Shown here: one piece after another, positions 7,039 through 14,630 of the stretch
How positions within the stretch are numbered: the first letter of the stretch is position 1
How the letters are laid out: the number at the start of each line of letters is the position of its first letter
Assembly: GCA_964410945.1 (NCBI GenBank)
Contig: CAYPJE010000058.1
Location: 1-16,908 of the forward strand
Length of the DNA: 16,908 bases
From: CAYPJE01 sp964410945
GTDB lineage: Bacteria; Fidelibacterota; Marinisomatia; Marinisomatales; TCS56
Direction: 5' to 3'
Notes under the pieces: model-generated
Told to the model about the DNA's origin: nothing
The model's input: only the letters and a program-made list of their open reading frames with translations
The model's database searches: none
Made by a program: the position numbers and the translations under genes

Positions 7039-8114
7039 AAAAGATCACTGAACAAAAAATCGGAATTATTGAACGTTATCAGGAATATTTACCGCTGACC
7101 GAAAAGACGCTGGAATGTGTGGTATCTCTCAGTGAAGGCAGCACACCGCTGATTCTTAGTGAACATCTGCCGGGCCGGATCGGTGTTGATGTGCGAGTTT
7201 ACTTCAAATTTGAAGGCCTTAATCCAACTGGCTCGTTCAAGGATCGGGGTATGACCTATGCCGTAACAAATGCTGTAGAGGAAGGTATGCATGCGGTAAT
7301 TTGTGCCTCGACGGGGAACACATCTGCCTCAGCCGCCGCTTATGCGGCACGGGCAGGTTTGAAATGCTTTGTGGTAATACCGGAGGGAAAGGTTGCCAAA
7401 GGAAAATTAAGCCAGGCTTTTCGCCACGGAGCCCAGGTTGTGCAGATCAAGGGGAATTTCGATCAGGCCCTTGAAATTGTTCGAGAAATTACCGAGAACC
7501 ACCCAATCCAGTTGGTTAATTCACTTAATCCTTACCGGATCGAGGGCCAGAAGACGGCCAGTTTTGAGATTTGCGATCAGTTGGGAGTTGCGCCGGACTA
7601 CCATGCAATTCCGGTTGGTAATGCCGGGAATATAACCGCCTATTGGCGGGGATTCAGGGATTATCTGAAGGCCGGGAAGATTGATGAATTACCAAAAATG
7701 ATCGGCTTTCAGGCCGCTGGTTCAGCTCCGATCGTCAACGGTTCTCCGGTTGATGATCCTCAGACCTTGGCTACGGCTATCAGGATTGGCAATCCGGCCA
7801 GTTGGGCCGCCGCCGAAGCCGCCCGCGATGAATCCGGAGGTTTGATAGAGGCAGTATCAGACGACGAAATTGTTGCCGCCTACCGTTTCCTGGCCGAAAA
7901 AGAAGGTGTGTTCTGTGAACCGGCTTCAGCTGCCAGTGTGGCCGGTGTAATCAAGAAATCGGCCATGGGATATTTCAAGTCCGGTGACATTATTACCTGT
8001 ACTTTAACCGGCCATGGACTCAAAGATCCGGATTTGGCCCTGAGCTTTGAGGATGACATTGTTGTTGTTGAACCCCACTATGATAGAATTGAGGAATTCA
8101 TATTCCGGGGATAA
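7035..8114 (+). CDS. thrC: Threonine synthase (PLP-dependent, fold type II)
   Basis: A 359-residue enzyme of the threonine synthase family, which converts O-phospho-L-homoserine to L-threonine and phosphate using pyridoxal phosphate. The PLP lysine is Lys69 in GLNPTGSFKDRGM; the substrate-binding STGNTSAS is at 92-99; the phosphate-cradling glycine loop GNAGN is at 195-199; the C-terminal LTGHGLKDP is at 325-333. Length and motif order fit the shorter class of the enzyme, as in Bacillus and Thermus. The start overlaps the TetR stop by 4 bp with only a weak ribosome binding site, so translation probably depends on coupling. It is 45 bp upstream of the RND exporter. The motif set favours threonine synthase over threonine dehydratase or cysteine synthase. 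Whether this is the housekeeping thrC or a specialised paralogue cannot be told; no hom or thrB is present in the window. Confidence 0.92.
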   Translation: MKKITEQKIGIIERYQEYLPLTEKTLECVVSLSEGSTPLILSEHLPGRIGVDVRVYFKFEGLNPTGSFKDRGMTYAVTNAVEEGMHAVICASTGNTSASAAAYAARAGLKCFVVIPEGKVAKGKLSQAFRHGAQVVQIKGNFDQALEIVREITENHPIQLVNSLNPYRIEGQKTASFEICDQLGVAPDYHAIPVGNAGNITAYWRGFRDYLKAGKIDELPKMIGFQAAGSAPIVNGSPVDDPQTLATAIRIGNPASWAAAEAARDESGGLIEAVSDDEIVAAYRFLAEKEGVFCEPASAASVAGVIKKSAMGYFKSGDIITCTLTGHGLKDPDLALSFEDDIVVVEPHYDRIEEFIFRG

Positions 8115-8159
8115 AAATTGATTGATATTTCACTTTCCAGTTAAACGGGAGGAATTATT

Positions 8160-10937
8160 ATGCGACAGAGATTATTGACAACATTGGGCCACTGGGCCGG
8201 GGAGAAAACCTGGTGGATGCTGCTGATTGTTACTGTAGTTACGCTCTTTTTTGGTGCATTGTCCGGCCAGCTTGAAATGTCAATGAGCCTGACCGAGATC
8301 CTGCCAGGCGATGATCCGATGGTGGAGGAATTCAACTATATTTTTAAGGAATTCAATGGCGCATCAACTATCTATGTGGTGGCTGAAGGCCGGATGGAGG
8401 ATATGATAAAATATGCCGAGCATGTTTCGCCAATTATAAGGGATCTTGATGGCTGGATTGAAACAAATGCTTCCGAGCAGGTTATGGCTGAGCATAAAAC
8501 GGGGATGGATAAGGTCGCCGCTGGCAAGATTGAATTTGCCGGGCAGTATATTAAACGGGTGGATTATAAACAACCTTTGGACTTCATCAAAGATCACGGT
8601 ATTATGCTGATCAAATCGTCAGATCTTGAGAATACTCAGGAGATATTCAGCAACCCCAACCTTTTACCTTTGATTACCAATCTCAACAACAGCCTGGAAA
8701 AAGAATATATCCAATCCGAGGAAAAGATATCCACCACTCAGCGTGAACAGATGGCAGTCAGGTACCTGGATGGGATTGAAAGCTGGCTCGACTATCTGGA
8801 TGCAGCCCTGAATGCCCAGGATTATAATCCCGGTTATTCGGTCCAGGCGGCGGAAGCGGTTGCCATTGGTTCGCCTTACCTGGTTTCACCGGACCGGTCA
8901 ATGCTGGTCATTGCCGCTGAGCCGACCTTCAACATCATGGAGATGGATTTCCTGATGCCATGCATCAATGGTATGGAAGAGCTGGTTAAACAGGAGGCGG
9001 AAAAATTCAATGTAACCGCCGGTTTGACTGGCAGCCTGGCCCTGGGCCGGGATGAGATGGTGGCAGGTACTGAAGACTCAATGCTGCTTACCCTGCTGGC
9101 GCTGGTGGCGGTATTCATCCTGTTTGTGTTTACTTTTAAAATGCTGTCAAGTCCGATCCTGGCGATGCTGAACCTGATTATTGGTATCGTCTGGGCGATG
9201 GGCTTTTCATATTTCCTGGTGGAATCCCTGAATATGTTTACAGTGTTTATGTCCGTAATTCTGGTGGGGCTGGGTATCGATTTTTCAGTTCACATAATAT
9301 CGGTTTTTTCTGAGTTGATTAACAAGGGGATAGAATCCAAAAAAGCCATGGTCGAGACCCTGCAAAAGGTCGGTGGTGGAATAATTACCGGTGGATTTAC
9401 GACGGCGTGTGCTTTTCTGACCCTGATGATAGCACGCAGCGATGGCATGAGTGAATTCGGCCTGGTCTGTGGAATGGGATTGATTATTATTATGATATCA
9501 ACCCTACTCACATTACCTATGATGCTGATGCTCCGTGAAAAATACCGGGCCTGGAGGAAAAAAGAAATAAAAGCAGTTAAAGATGTTTCCTACCGGTCGG
9601 TGGGGAACTTAAGTACTGCTATTTATAATAAATGGAAATTCTCTCTGATAAGCGTATTGATGGTAACTATCTTTTTCGGATATATGGTCACCAAGATAAC
9701 AATGGACTATAATTACTTGAATATGGAACCGGAAGGGCTTGAGTCAATTCTGCTGAATGAAAAAATGATCGAGAAATTCAATTTTTCGTCTGATATGACA
9801 ATGATGACCGCCCGATCACTGGAAGAGAACCGGGCCTTTACCGAAGCTGCCAAAGACAAATCAAGTATCAGTTATGTTGAATCAATTTCGGATTATTTAC
9901 CGATTGATTCGGACCAGCGGGAACGCATACCCGATATTGTTGCTATCTCAAATGGAATGAGAAATAAAACTGTTGATGATAAGATTACCAGCGATGAATG
10001 GGATCAATTAAAGGTTGAACTGGATCGCCTTGGTATGAACCTGATCGAAATGCAGGACCTTGCTTTTACCGGTGGACAGGATATGGTTGATGTCAAAGCC
10101 ACACGGCTAGTCGGAAATCCCGACCAACCTGAGGTGCAGGGAAAATTATTTCAGCTGTTGAATCGATTGGAAGCCGAACCGGTTGAATTATCCCGGTTAT
10201 CACAATTCAACCGGGATTTTGGTCGAACCTATAAGGCATTGGTTTTGGATATGGCTGATACTTCCCGGATTACCGTGGATTCGCTGCCGGAAATTATCAG
10301 GGATAAATATATCAGCCGTAAAGGTGACCGCTTCCTGATGACGATTTATCCCAAGGGGAATGTCTGGCACATTGATTATCTTGAGACATTTTTTCTGGAG
10401 GCCAGTTCAATTACTCCCAGTTTGGCCGGAACACCACCGATGTTCTATTATTTATTAAAAATCCTGGGAGCCGACGGCCGACGGGCCGCACTACTTACCC
10501 TGGCGGTGGTTTTTGTATTTCTGCTGCTGGATTTCAGATCCTTCAAACTTGCCATTTTGGCTATGATACCGCTTTTGTTTGGTATGATTTGGATGGTAGG
10601 TTTTATGGGGATGACGGGAATACAGCTGACATTGTTGAATATCATGGCCTTGCCACTGATTATTGGTATCGGAATTGATGATGGGGTGCATTTGATGCAT
10701 CGTTATAAACATGAGGGTAAAGGTTCCGTTTTTACGGTGTTCAGTTCAACCGGTAAGGCGATAACAATAACATCACTCACTACGATGCTGGCCTTTGGAT
10801 CGCTGGTGTTTGCCACATATCGAGGTTTCGGTAGTCTGGGTATTGCCCTTTTCATCGGTGTTGGTACCTGCCTGCTGGCTTCAGTATTCATCTTACCAGG
10901 GTTGTTGGGTATGTTCGAAAGAAATATTAAAAAATGA
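8160..10937 (+). CDS. RND superfamily (MMPL/HAE3-like) exporter
   Basis: A 925-residue inner-membrane transporter with the duplicated RND plan. TM1 is at about 18-36, followed by a large periplasmic domain (about 37-305). TM2-TM6 lie at about 307-460. A cytoplasmic linker rich in Lys and Arg covers 460-490, TM7 is at about 492-512, a second periplasmic domain spans 513-775, and TM8-TM12 fill about 776-918. Each half carries the sterol-sensing-domain-like TM4 signature: GLGIDFSVH with Asp374 and GIGIDDGVH with Asp840/Asp841, the likely proton-relay residues. The size and single-chain architecture match the 'predicted exporter of the RND superfamily' (MMPL, hopanoid-transporter-like) rather than AcrB, which is longer and works with a membrane-fusion protein; none is encoded nearby. 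A strong ribosome binding site GGGAGGA (8147-8153) precedes ATG by six bases. Substrate is probably lipid-like or hydrophobic, by family analogy only. Confidence 0.92.
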   Translation: MRQRLLTTLGHWAGEKTWWMLLIVTVVTLFFGALSGQLEMSMSLTEILPGDDPMVEEFNYIFKEFNGASTIYVVAEGRMEDMIKYAEHVSPIIRDLDGWIETNASEQVMAEHKTGMDKVAAGKIEFAGQYIKRVDYKQPLDFIKDHGIMLIKSSDLENTQEIFSNPNLLPLITNLNNSLEKEYIQSEEKISTTQREQMAVRYLDGIESWLDYLDAALNAQDYNPGYSVQAAEAVAIGSPYLVSPDRSMLVIAAEPTFNIMEMDFLMPCINGMEELVKQEAEKFNVTAGLTGSLALGRDEMVAGTEDSMLLTLLALVAVFILFVFTFKMLSSPILAMLNLIIGIVWAMGFSYFLVESLNMFTVFMSVILVGLGIDFSVHIISVFSELINKGIESKKAMVETLQKVGGGIITGGFTTACAFLTLMIARSDGMSEFGLVCGMGLIIIMISTLLTLPMMLMLREKYRAWRKKEIKAVKDVSYRSVGNLSTAIYNKWKFSLISVLMVTIFFGYMVTKITMDYNYLNMEPEGLESILLNEKMIEKFNFSSDMTMMTARSLEENRAFTEAAKDKSSISYVESISDYLPIDSDQRERIPDIVAISNGMRNKTVDDKITSDEWDQLKVELDRLGMNLIEMQDLAFTGGQDMVDVKATRLVGNPDQPEVQGKLFQLLNRLEAEPVELSRLSQFNRDFGRTYKALVLDMADTSRITVDSLPEIIRDKYISRKGDRFLMTIYPKGNVWHIDYLETFFLEASSITPSLAGTPPMFYYLLKILGADGRRAALLTLAVVFVFLLLDFRSFKLAILAMIPLLFGMIWMVGFMGMTGIQLTLLNIMALPLIIGIGIDDGVHLMHRYKHEGKGSVFTVFSSTGKAITITSLTTMLAFGSLVFATYRGFGSLGIALFIGVGTCLLASVFILPGLLGMFERNIKK

Positions 10938-11434
10938 CCTGAATCGGAAAACTTGTAACAAGTAAATACTGGTCGAAATTCTTTTAACAAGTACTGAATG
11001 ATCTTATTAAGGAAAGTTTTACTTATTTTACGGTGCTTCAACCACATAAAGCGGGTGAGCTTACTGTATTAGTTAAAATTTAGAATTCAGGCCATTTTTT
11101 CCTATTGATCAATAGATGTATATTATTATCAGATTCCCATTAAATCTAAGAAACTGAAATTGTTATAAATCAGTAAATAATTCTTCGTTTAGACAATTGT
11201 ATCGATTGAAATTCGGGAACGTGGGAAATCCCCATCTCAAGGTAAAACAGGAGGTTTAATTATTTGTTGACTTCCTTCGATGACTATCTGTATGTTTCGT
11301 CCAATCAATGTTGCTGTTGAGCTGGCGGTAAAATTTTTGAGGGGACAGGGAGAAATTTCCCACAAAAACGCTTGGCAAGAATTAAAACAGAATTCTGTTA
11401 AGAGATAAATCTATCAGCTAATGGAGGAACTACA
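10938..11434. other. 497-bp non-coding region upstream of the TonB receptor
   Basis: No convincing gene was found on either strand. Contents: a 13-bp hairpin sequence ACTTGTAACAAGT at 10951-10963, with AACAAGTA repeated at 10986-10993; a perfect 14-bp palindrome CTATTGATCAATAG at 11102-11115; a short G/C hairpin GGGAAATCCC at 11223-11232; a stem GGGAGAAATTTCCC at 11348-11361; and a perfect 14-bp palindrome AACAGAATTCTGTT at 11386-11399. Possible promoters are TTGACT (11267-11272) with TATGTT (11291-11296), or TTGGCA (11372-11377) with CTGTTA (11395-11400). There is no clear terminator after the exporter gene, and no cobalamin-riboswitch signature was recognised. Confidence 0.6.
11264..11320 (+). 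CDS. Possible leader peptide, 18 codons, Cys-Cys-Cys end
   Basis: A strong Shine-Dalgarno-like CAGGAGGT (11248-11255) is followed by TTG TTG at 11264/11267 and a frame of 18 codons ending in three consecutive cysteine codons (TGT TGC TGT) before TGA. It lies in the leader of the TonB receptor gene, about 115 bp before its ATG. The unexplained ribosome binding site is the only real support; initiation would have to use TTG. It could equally be chance. Confidence 0.2.
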   Translation: MLTSFDDYLYVSSNQCCC

Positions 11435-14400
11435 ATGAGAAAAAGTGTAGCCCTACTAGTATTGATTGTACTACCGACCCTGATATTTGCCCAGACGAGT
11501 GGTAAACTATCAGGTGTCATCACCGATGAAAATGGTAACCCTCTTGCTGGTGCCAATGTTTTATTGGTAGGTACAACTCAGGGCACGGCCACGGATGCCG
11601 ATGGTCAGTACTACATTCTTAACGTTCCGGTAGGTACGTATTCGGTCAGGACTGAATACATTGGATATAAAACCTTTACGGTTGACAATGTCCATGTATC
11701 TGCCGACTTGACAACCTGGTTAGATTTTAACCTAGAGGTTGCGGCGTTAGAAGGAGAAGAAGTAACAGTGACGGCTGAAAAGCCTATTGTTAATCTGAAC
11801 GCTACTAACACTAATCGCATCATAGAAACGGAAGTAATTGAAAACCTACCACTTCGCAATGTCCAAAGTCTTGTTGATTTACAGACTGGTGTTGTTGATG
11901 GACATGTCCGTGGATCAAGGGTTGGAGATAATGCCTACTATGTCGATGGTGTGTTAGTTAGAAATCAATGGAATGGTGGAAATATCACTAATGGTATTTC
12001 ACGTTCCGGTACACAGGAAGTATCGGTGCAAACTGGTGGTTTTTCTGCCGAATATGGTAGTGCCAACGGCGGTGTCGTAAATATTACATCCAAGAGTGGT
12101 GGCTCTAAATGGGCCGGTTCCTTGGAATTTGTTACCGATGTTGGTGCCAGTCCAGGTGTTGATGCCGATGCTATTTACAGCTGGGGATACAACCTGCTGA
12201 ACTTTGATGTTGGTGGCCCATTGAGCGATAATATACACGTTTACTTCAACGTAGAGAAAAATTCATCGCTCGATAACGAACCAGCTAACACTTCCCACCC
12301 GGAAGCCGATGTCTATGAATTGACAACGCTTGTTGGCAATGAAAACAAAATCTGGGAAGGCGGAGATCCTGCCAATGGTTTTGCAGAAGGAGTCATCTAT
12401 TATGAAGAATTCGTTCGGATGAATCAGGATGACCCCGCTCTGCTTTCTGCTTTTAATGCAACGGAAGCCGGTGAAGGTTTGAATATCGATTCAGTTGCTA
12501 AATATCACCCAGATTGGGTTGATACAACCTGGATTTACGCCAACAATTATTCCAGTGTATATGGCCCCCGGCAGGGTGCTGAAATGGATCGCTTGGCGAT
12601 AACCGGTAATATGGTATTAGATCTGAAACCATTGCGGATTAAAGTTGGCGGTACTCGTTATTCATACATGGAGCGGACTAATAATTCAACCTATCAGTTG
12701 TTGAATTCAGATCAGCATCCAGTTACTGAAACGGGAATGAATCTTGGCTATGTCAGCGGTACTTTTACACTATCGCCCAAGTCGTTAGTTCGTGCGACCG
12801 TGAGTCTAAAAGACTATAGCTGGGAAGAATACAATGATAATTTTGGCCATGATGTGATGGACATCGGTAGACGTACCACGGATATTGGCAGTGTGAATTA
12901 TTATTACCGTGACCATGGTCTGAATGCTTTGGCAATTCCCGGCCTGGTTAGTTATGATGGTTACGGCGCCCAGTGGAATCGCAGCATCCAGCGCGATGAG
13001 AATACGCTTGGATTCCGTGGTGACTATATCAATCAGATTGGCCGCCATGAATTAAAGGGTGGTATGGAATATTATAATACCACTATTCGTTACTACCGCG
13101 TATCACAGGCCCGTGAGATCTATGGTAATGTCGCCACTGTCGATGATAATTTCGACGGTGAGGTTACGCTTGACGAAATCGCTCCCTTTGGTTATGATTC
13201 AATCGAAGACTGGGAATATTTTGTTTACCGGAATGCCTACACCTATAATATTGGTTACAATATTTTCGGTGATGAAACCGATGAATACAGTCTGGATGAT
13301 CATGGACAGGAGCCCGGTAAGGCGATCACGAACCGTATTTTCCTGAATGATAAGATTGAGTTTAGGGACGTTGTTCTGAATATGGGCTTGTCCTGGGAAT
13401 ATTTTAATCCCAATACCTATGGTCCTGATTCAGATGGTGATGGTTATGCCGATGATGCTGGTTTCGACAATCTTCACCTGGTTGATGGACGGGTTGATCG
13501 CAGCGGCGATCAGACCGGTAGTTATAAATGGGAACCGGTGGAAGCCTATTCTGCATTGCAGCCACGTCTTGGTTTCTCATTCCCGGTCACCGACCGGACG
13601 GTATTCCATGCCCAATATGGTAAATACTGGCAATCACCACCGCTGGCTTTCTTGTATCTGTCAGACTCACGTTTAGCGGCTAACCTGACTCAGGGTAACC
13701 AGACGGCTTCTCCGAATCCGACTCTGGAGCCGGAGAAAACCACTTCTTATGAAATTGGTTTTACCCAGCAACTCGGAATGAATGCTGCTATTGACCTGAC
13801 CGGATTCTACAAAGAAGTCCGGGATTATGTTATGCTGATGAATCGTGGTGATGAAGAAGGTGTGACTGCCCTGGTCGATGGTTCTGAATTCAGTTGGGCA
13901 CAGTATATGAACGGTGACTTCGGTGTCACGCAGGGATTTGCTGTTAATGTCCGTTTGCGCCGCACTTATGGTTTTATGGCTAACTTCAACTACACTGCCA
14001 TGTGGGCTCGCGGTACCGGATCAGATCCACTATCCAACTGGAATATCACCTGGACCGGTGACACCTATCCGACAATCATCAACCGGTTGGACTTTGACCA
14101 GCGCCACACCGGATCTCTGATGCTTGATTATCGGACCGAATCAAGAAACCCGGCCCTATCCAATCTGGGTGTTAACGCCGTCTGGACCTTTGGTAGCGGA
14201 CAAGCTTACACACCGAGTTATGCCGAAAGTGCCATCTATGGCCGTGGCTGGTGGGCACCAGATGCAGCAATCAACTCTGGTGATTTGCCGTGGTACAATA
14301 ATATTGATATCCGTGTCGATAAAGGTTTCGAGGTTGGTGGAGTTAACCTGAATGTGTATGCCACATTGATTAACGCCTTCAACAATGTTAATGTCAACAC

Positions 14401-14614
14401 TGTGTATGCATCCACGGGACAGGCTGGCGAAGACGGCTTCCTCGCGATGGAATCAGGACAGGTATGGCTGGAAAGCCAAATTGCCAATTATCCTGAAGCT
14501 CCAGCCCAGGAACTGTACTACGACCGGCTTAATTCCTTCCAGGATGCCCTCCTAGACCCCGTACGTTATGGAAATCCACGTTCCTTGCGTATCGGTGTTC
14601 AGGTAAAATTATAA
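11435..14614 (+). CDS. TonB-dependent outer-membrane receptor with CarboxypepD_reg-like domain
   Basis: A 1059-residue TonB-dependent transporter. Residues 1-20 form the signal peptide (SVALLVLIVLPTLIFAQ). Residues 24-100 are a carboxypeptidase-regulatory-like beta-sandwich (GKLSGVITDENGNPLAGANV, GTATDADGQYYILNVPVGTY), typical of SusC-like and other FCB receptors. A TonB-box-like segment EGEEVTVTAEKP follows at 107-118. The plug domain covers about 125-220 (RGSRVGDNAYYVDGV at 159-173; QTGGFSAEYGSANGGVVNITSKSG at its end). The remainder is the barrel, ending in a beta-strand pattern, RSLRIGVQVKL. A canonical calcium EF-loop pattern sits at residues 570-581 and a DxDxDG motif at 665-670, in probable extracellular loops. 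The ribosome binding site GGAGGAA (11423-11429) lies five bases before ATG. The gene is followed after 16 bp by a large secreted protein, probably its partner. Substrate is unknown; the partner is not SusD-like. Confidence 0.95.
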   Translation: MRKSVALLVLIVLPTLIFAQTSGKLSGVITDENGNPLAGANVLLVGTTQGTATDADGQYYILNVPVGTYSVRTEYIGYKTFTVDNVHVSADLTTWLDFNLEVAALEGEEVTVTAEKPIVNLNATNTNRIIETEVIENLPLRNVQSLVDLQTGVVDGHVRGSRVGDNAYYVDGVLVRNQWNGGNITNGISRSGTQEVSVQTGGFSAEYGSANGGVVNITSKSGGSKWAGSLEFVTDVGASPGVDADAIYSWGYNLLNFDVGGPLSDNIHVYFNVEKNSSLDNEPANTSHPEADVYELTTLVGNENKIWEGGDPANGFAEGVIYYEEFVRMNQDDPALLSAFNATEAGEGLNIDSVAKYHPDWVDTTWIYANNYSSVYGPRQGAEMDRLAITGNMVLDLKPLRIKVGGTRYSYMERTNNSTYQLLNSDQHPVTETGMNLGYVSGTFTLSPKSLVRATVSLKDYSWEEYNDNFGHDVMDIGRRTTDIGSVNYYYRDHGLNALAIPGLVSYDGYGAQWNRSIQRDENTLGFRGDYINQIGRHELKGGMEYYNTTIRYYRVSQAREIYGNVATVDDNFDGEVTLDEIAPFGYDSIEDWEYFVYRNAYTYNIGYNIFGDETDEYSLDDHGQEPGKAITNRIFLNDKIEFRDVVLNMGLSWEYFNPNTYGPDSDGDGYADDAGFDNLHLVDGRVDRSGDQTGSYKWEPVEAYSALQPRLGFSFPVTDRTVFHAQYGKYWQSPPLAFLYLSDSRLAANLTQGNQTASPNPTLEPEKTTSYEIGFTQQLGMNAAIDLTGFYKEVRDYVMLMNRGDEEGVTALVDGSEFSWAQYMNGDFGVTQGFAVNVRLRRTYGFMANFNYTAMWARGTGSDPLSNWNITWTGDTYPTIINRLDFDQRHTGSLMLDYRTESRNPALSNLGVNAVWTFGSGQAYTPSYAESAIYGRGWWAPDAAINSGDLPWYNNIDIRVDKGFEVGGVNLNVYATLINAFNNVNVNTVYASTGQAGEDGFLAMESGQVWLESQIANYPEAPAQELYYDRLNSFQDALLDPVRYGNPRSLRIGVQVKL

Positions 14615-14630
14615 GCGGAGGTGAAGCAGT

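Noticed and set aside
8160..10937. AcrB-type tripartite pump
   Set aside because: At 925 residues the protein is shorter than AcrB-type pumps, and no membrane-fusion protein or TolC-like gene is adjacent; the layout fits the MMPL/HAE3-like group better.
11372..11400. A sigma-54 promoter at TTGGCA before the receptor
   Set aside because: The TGGCA part is present but the required GC element at -12 (TTGC) is missing at the right spacing.
10938..11434. Cobalamin riboswitch upstream of the TonB receptor
   Set aside because: TonB receptors often have one, but I found no B12-box-like GCCACTG or the expected paired regions.
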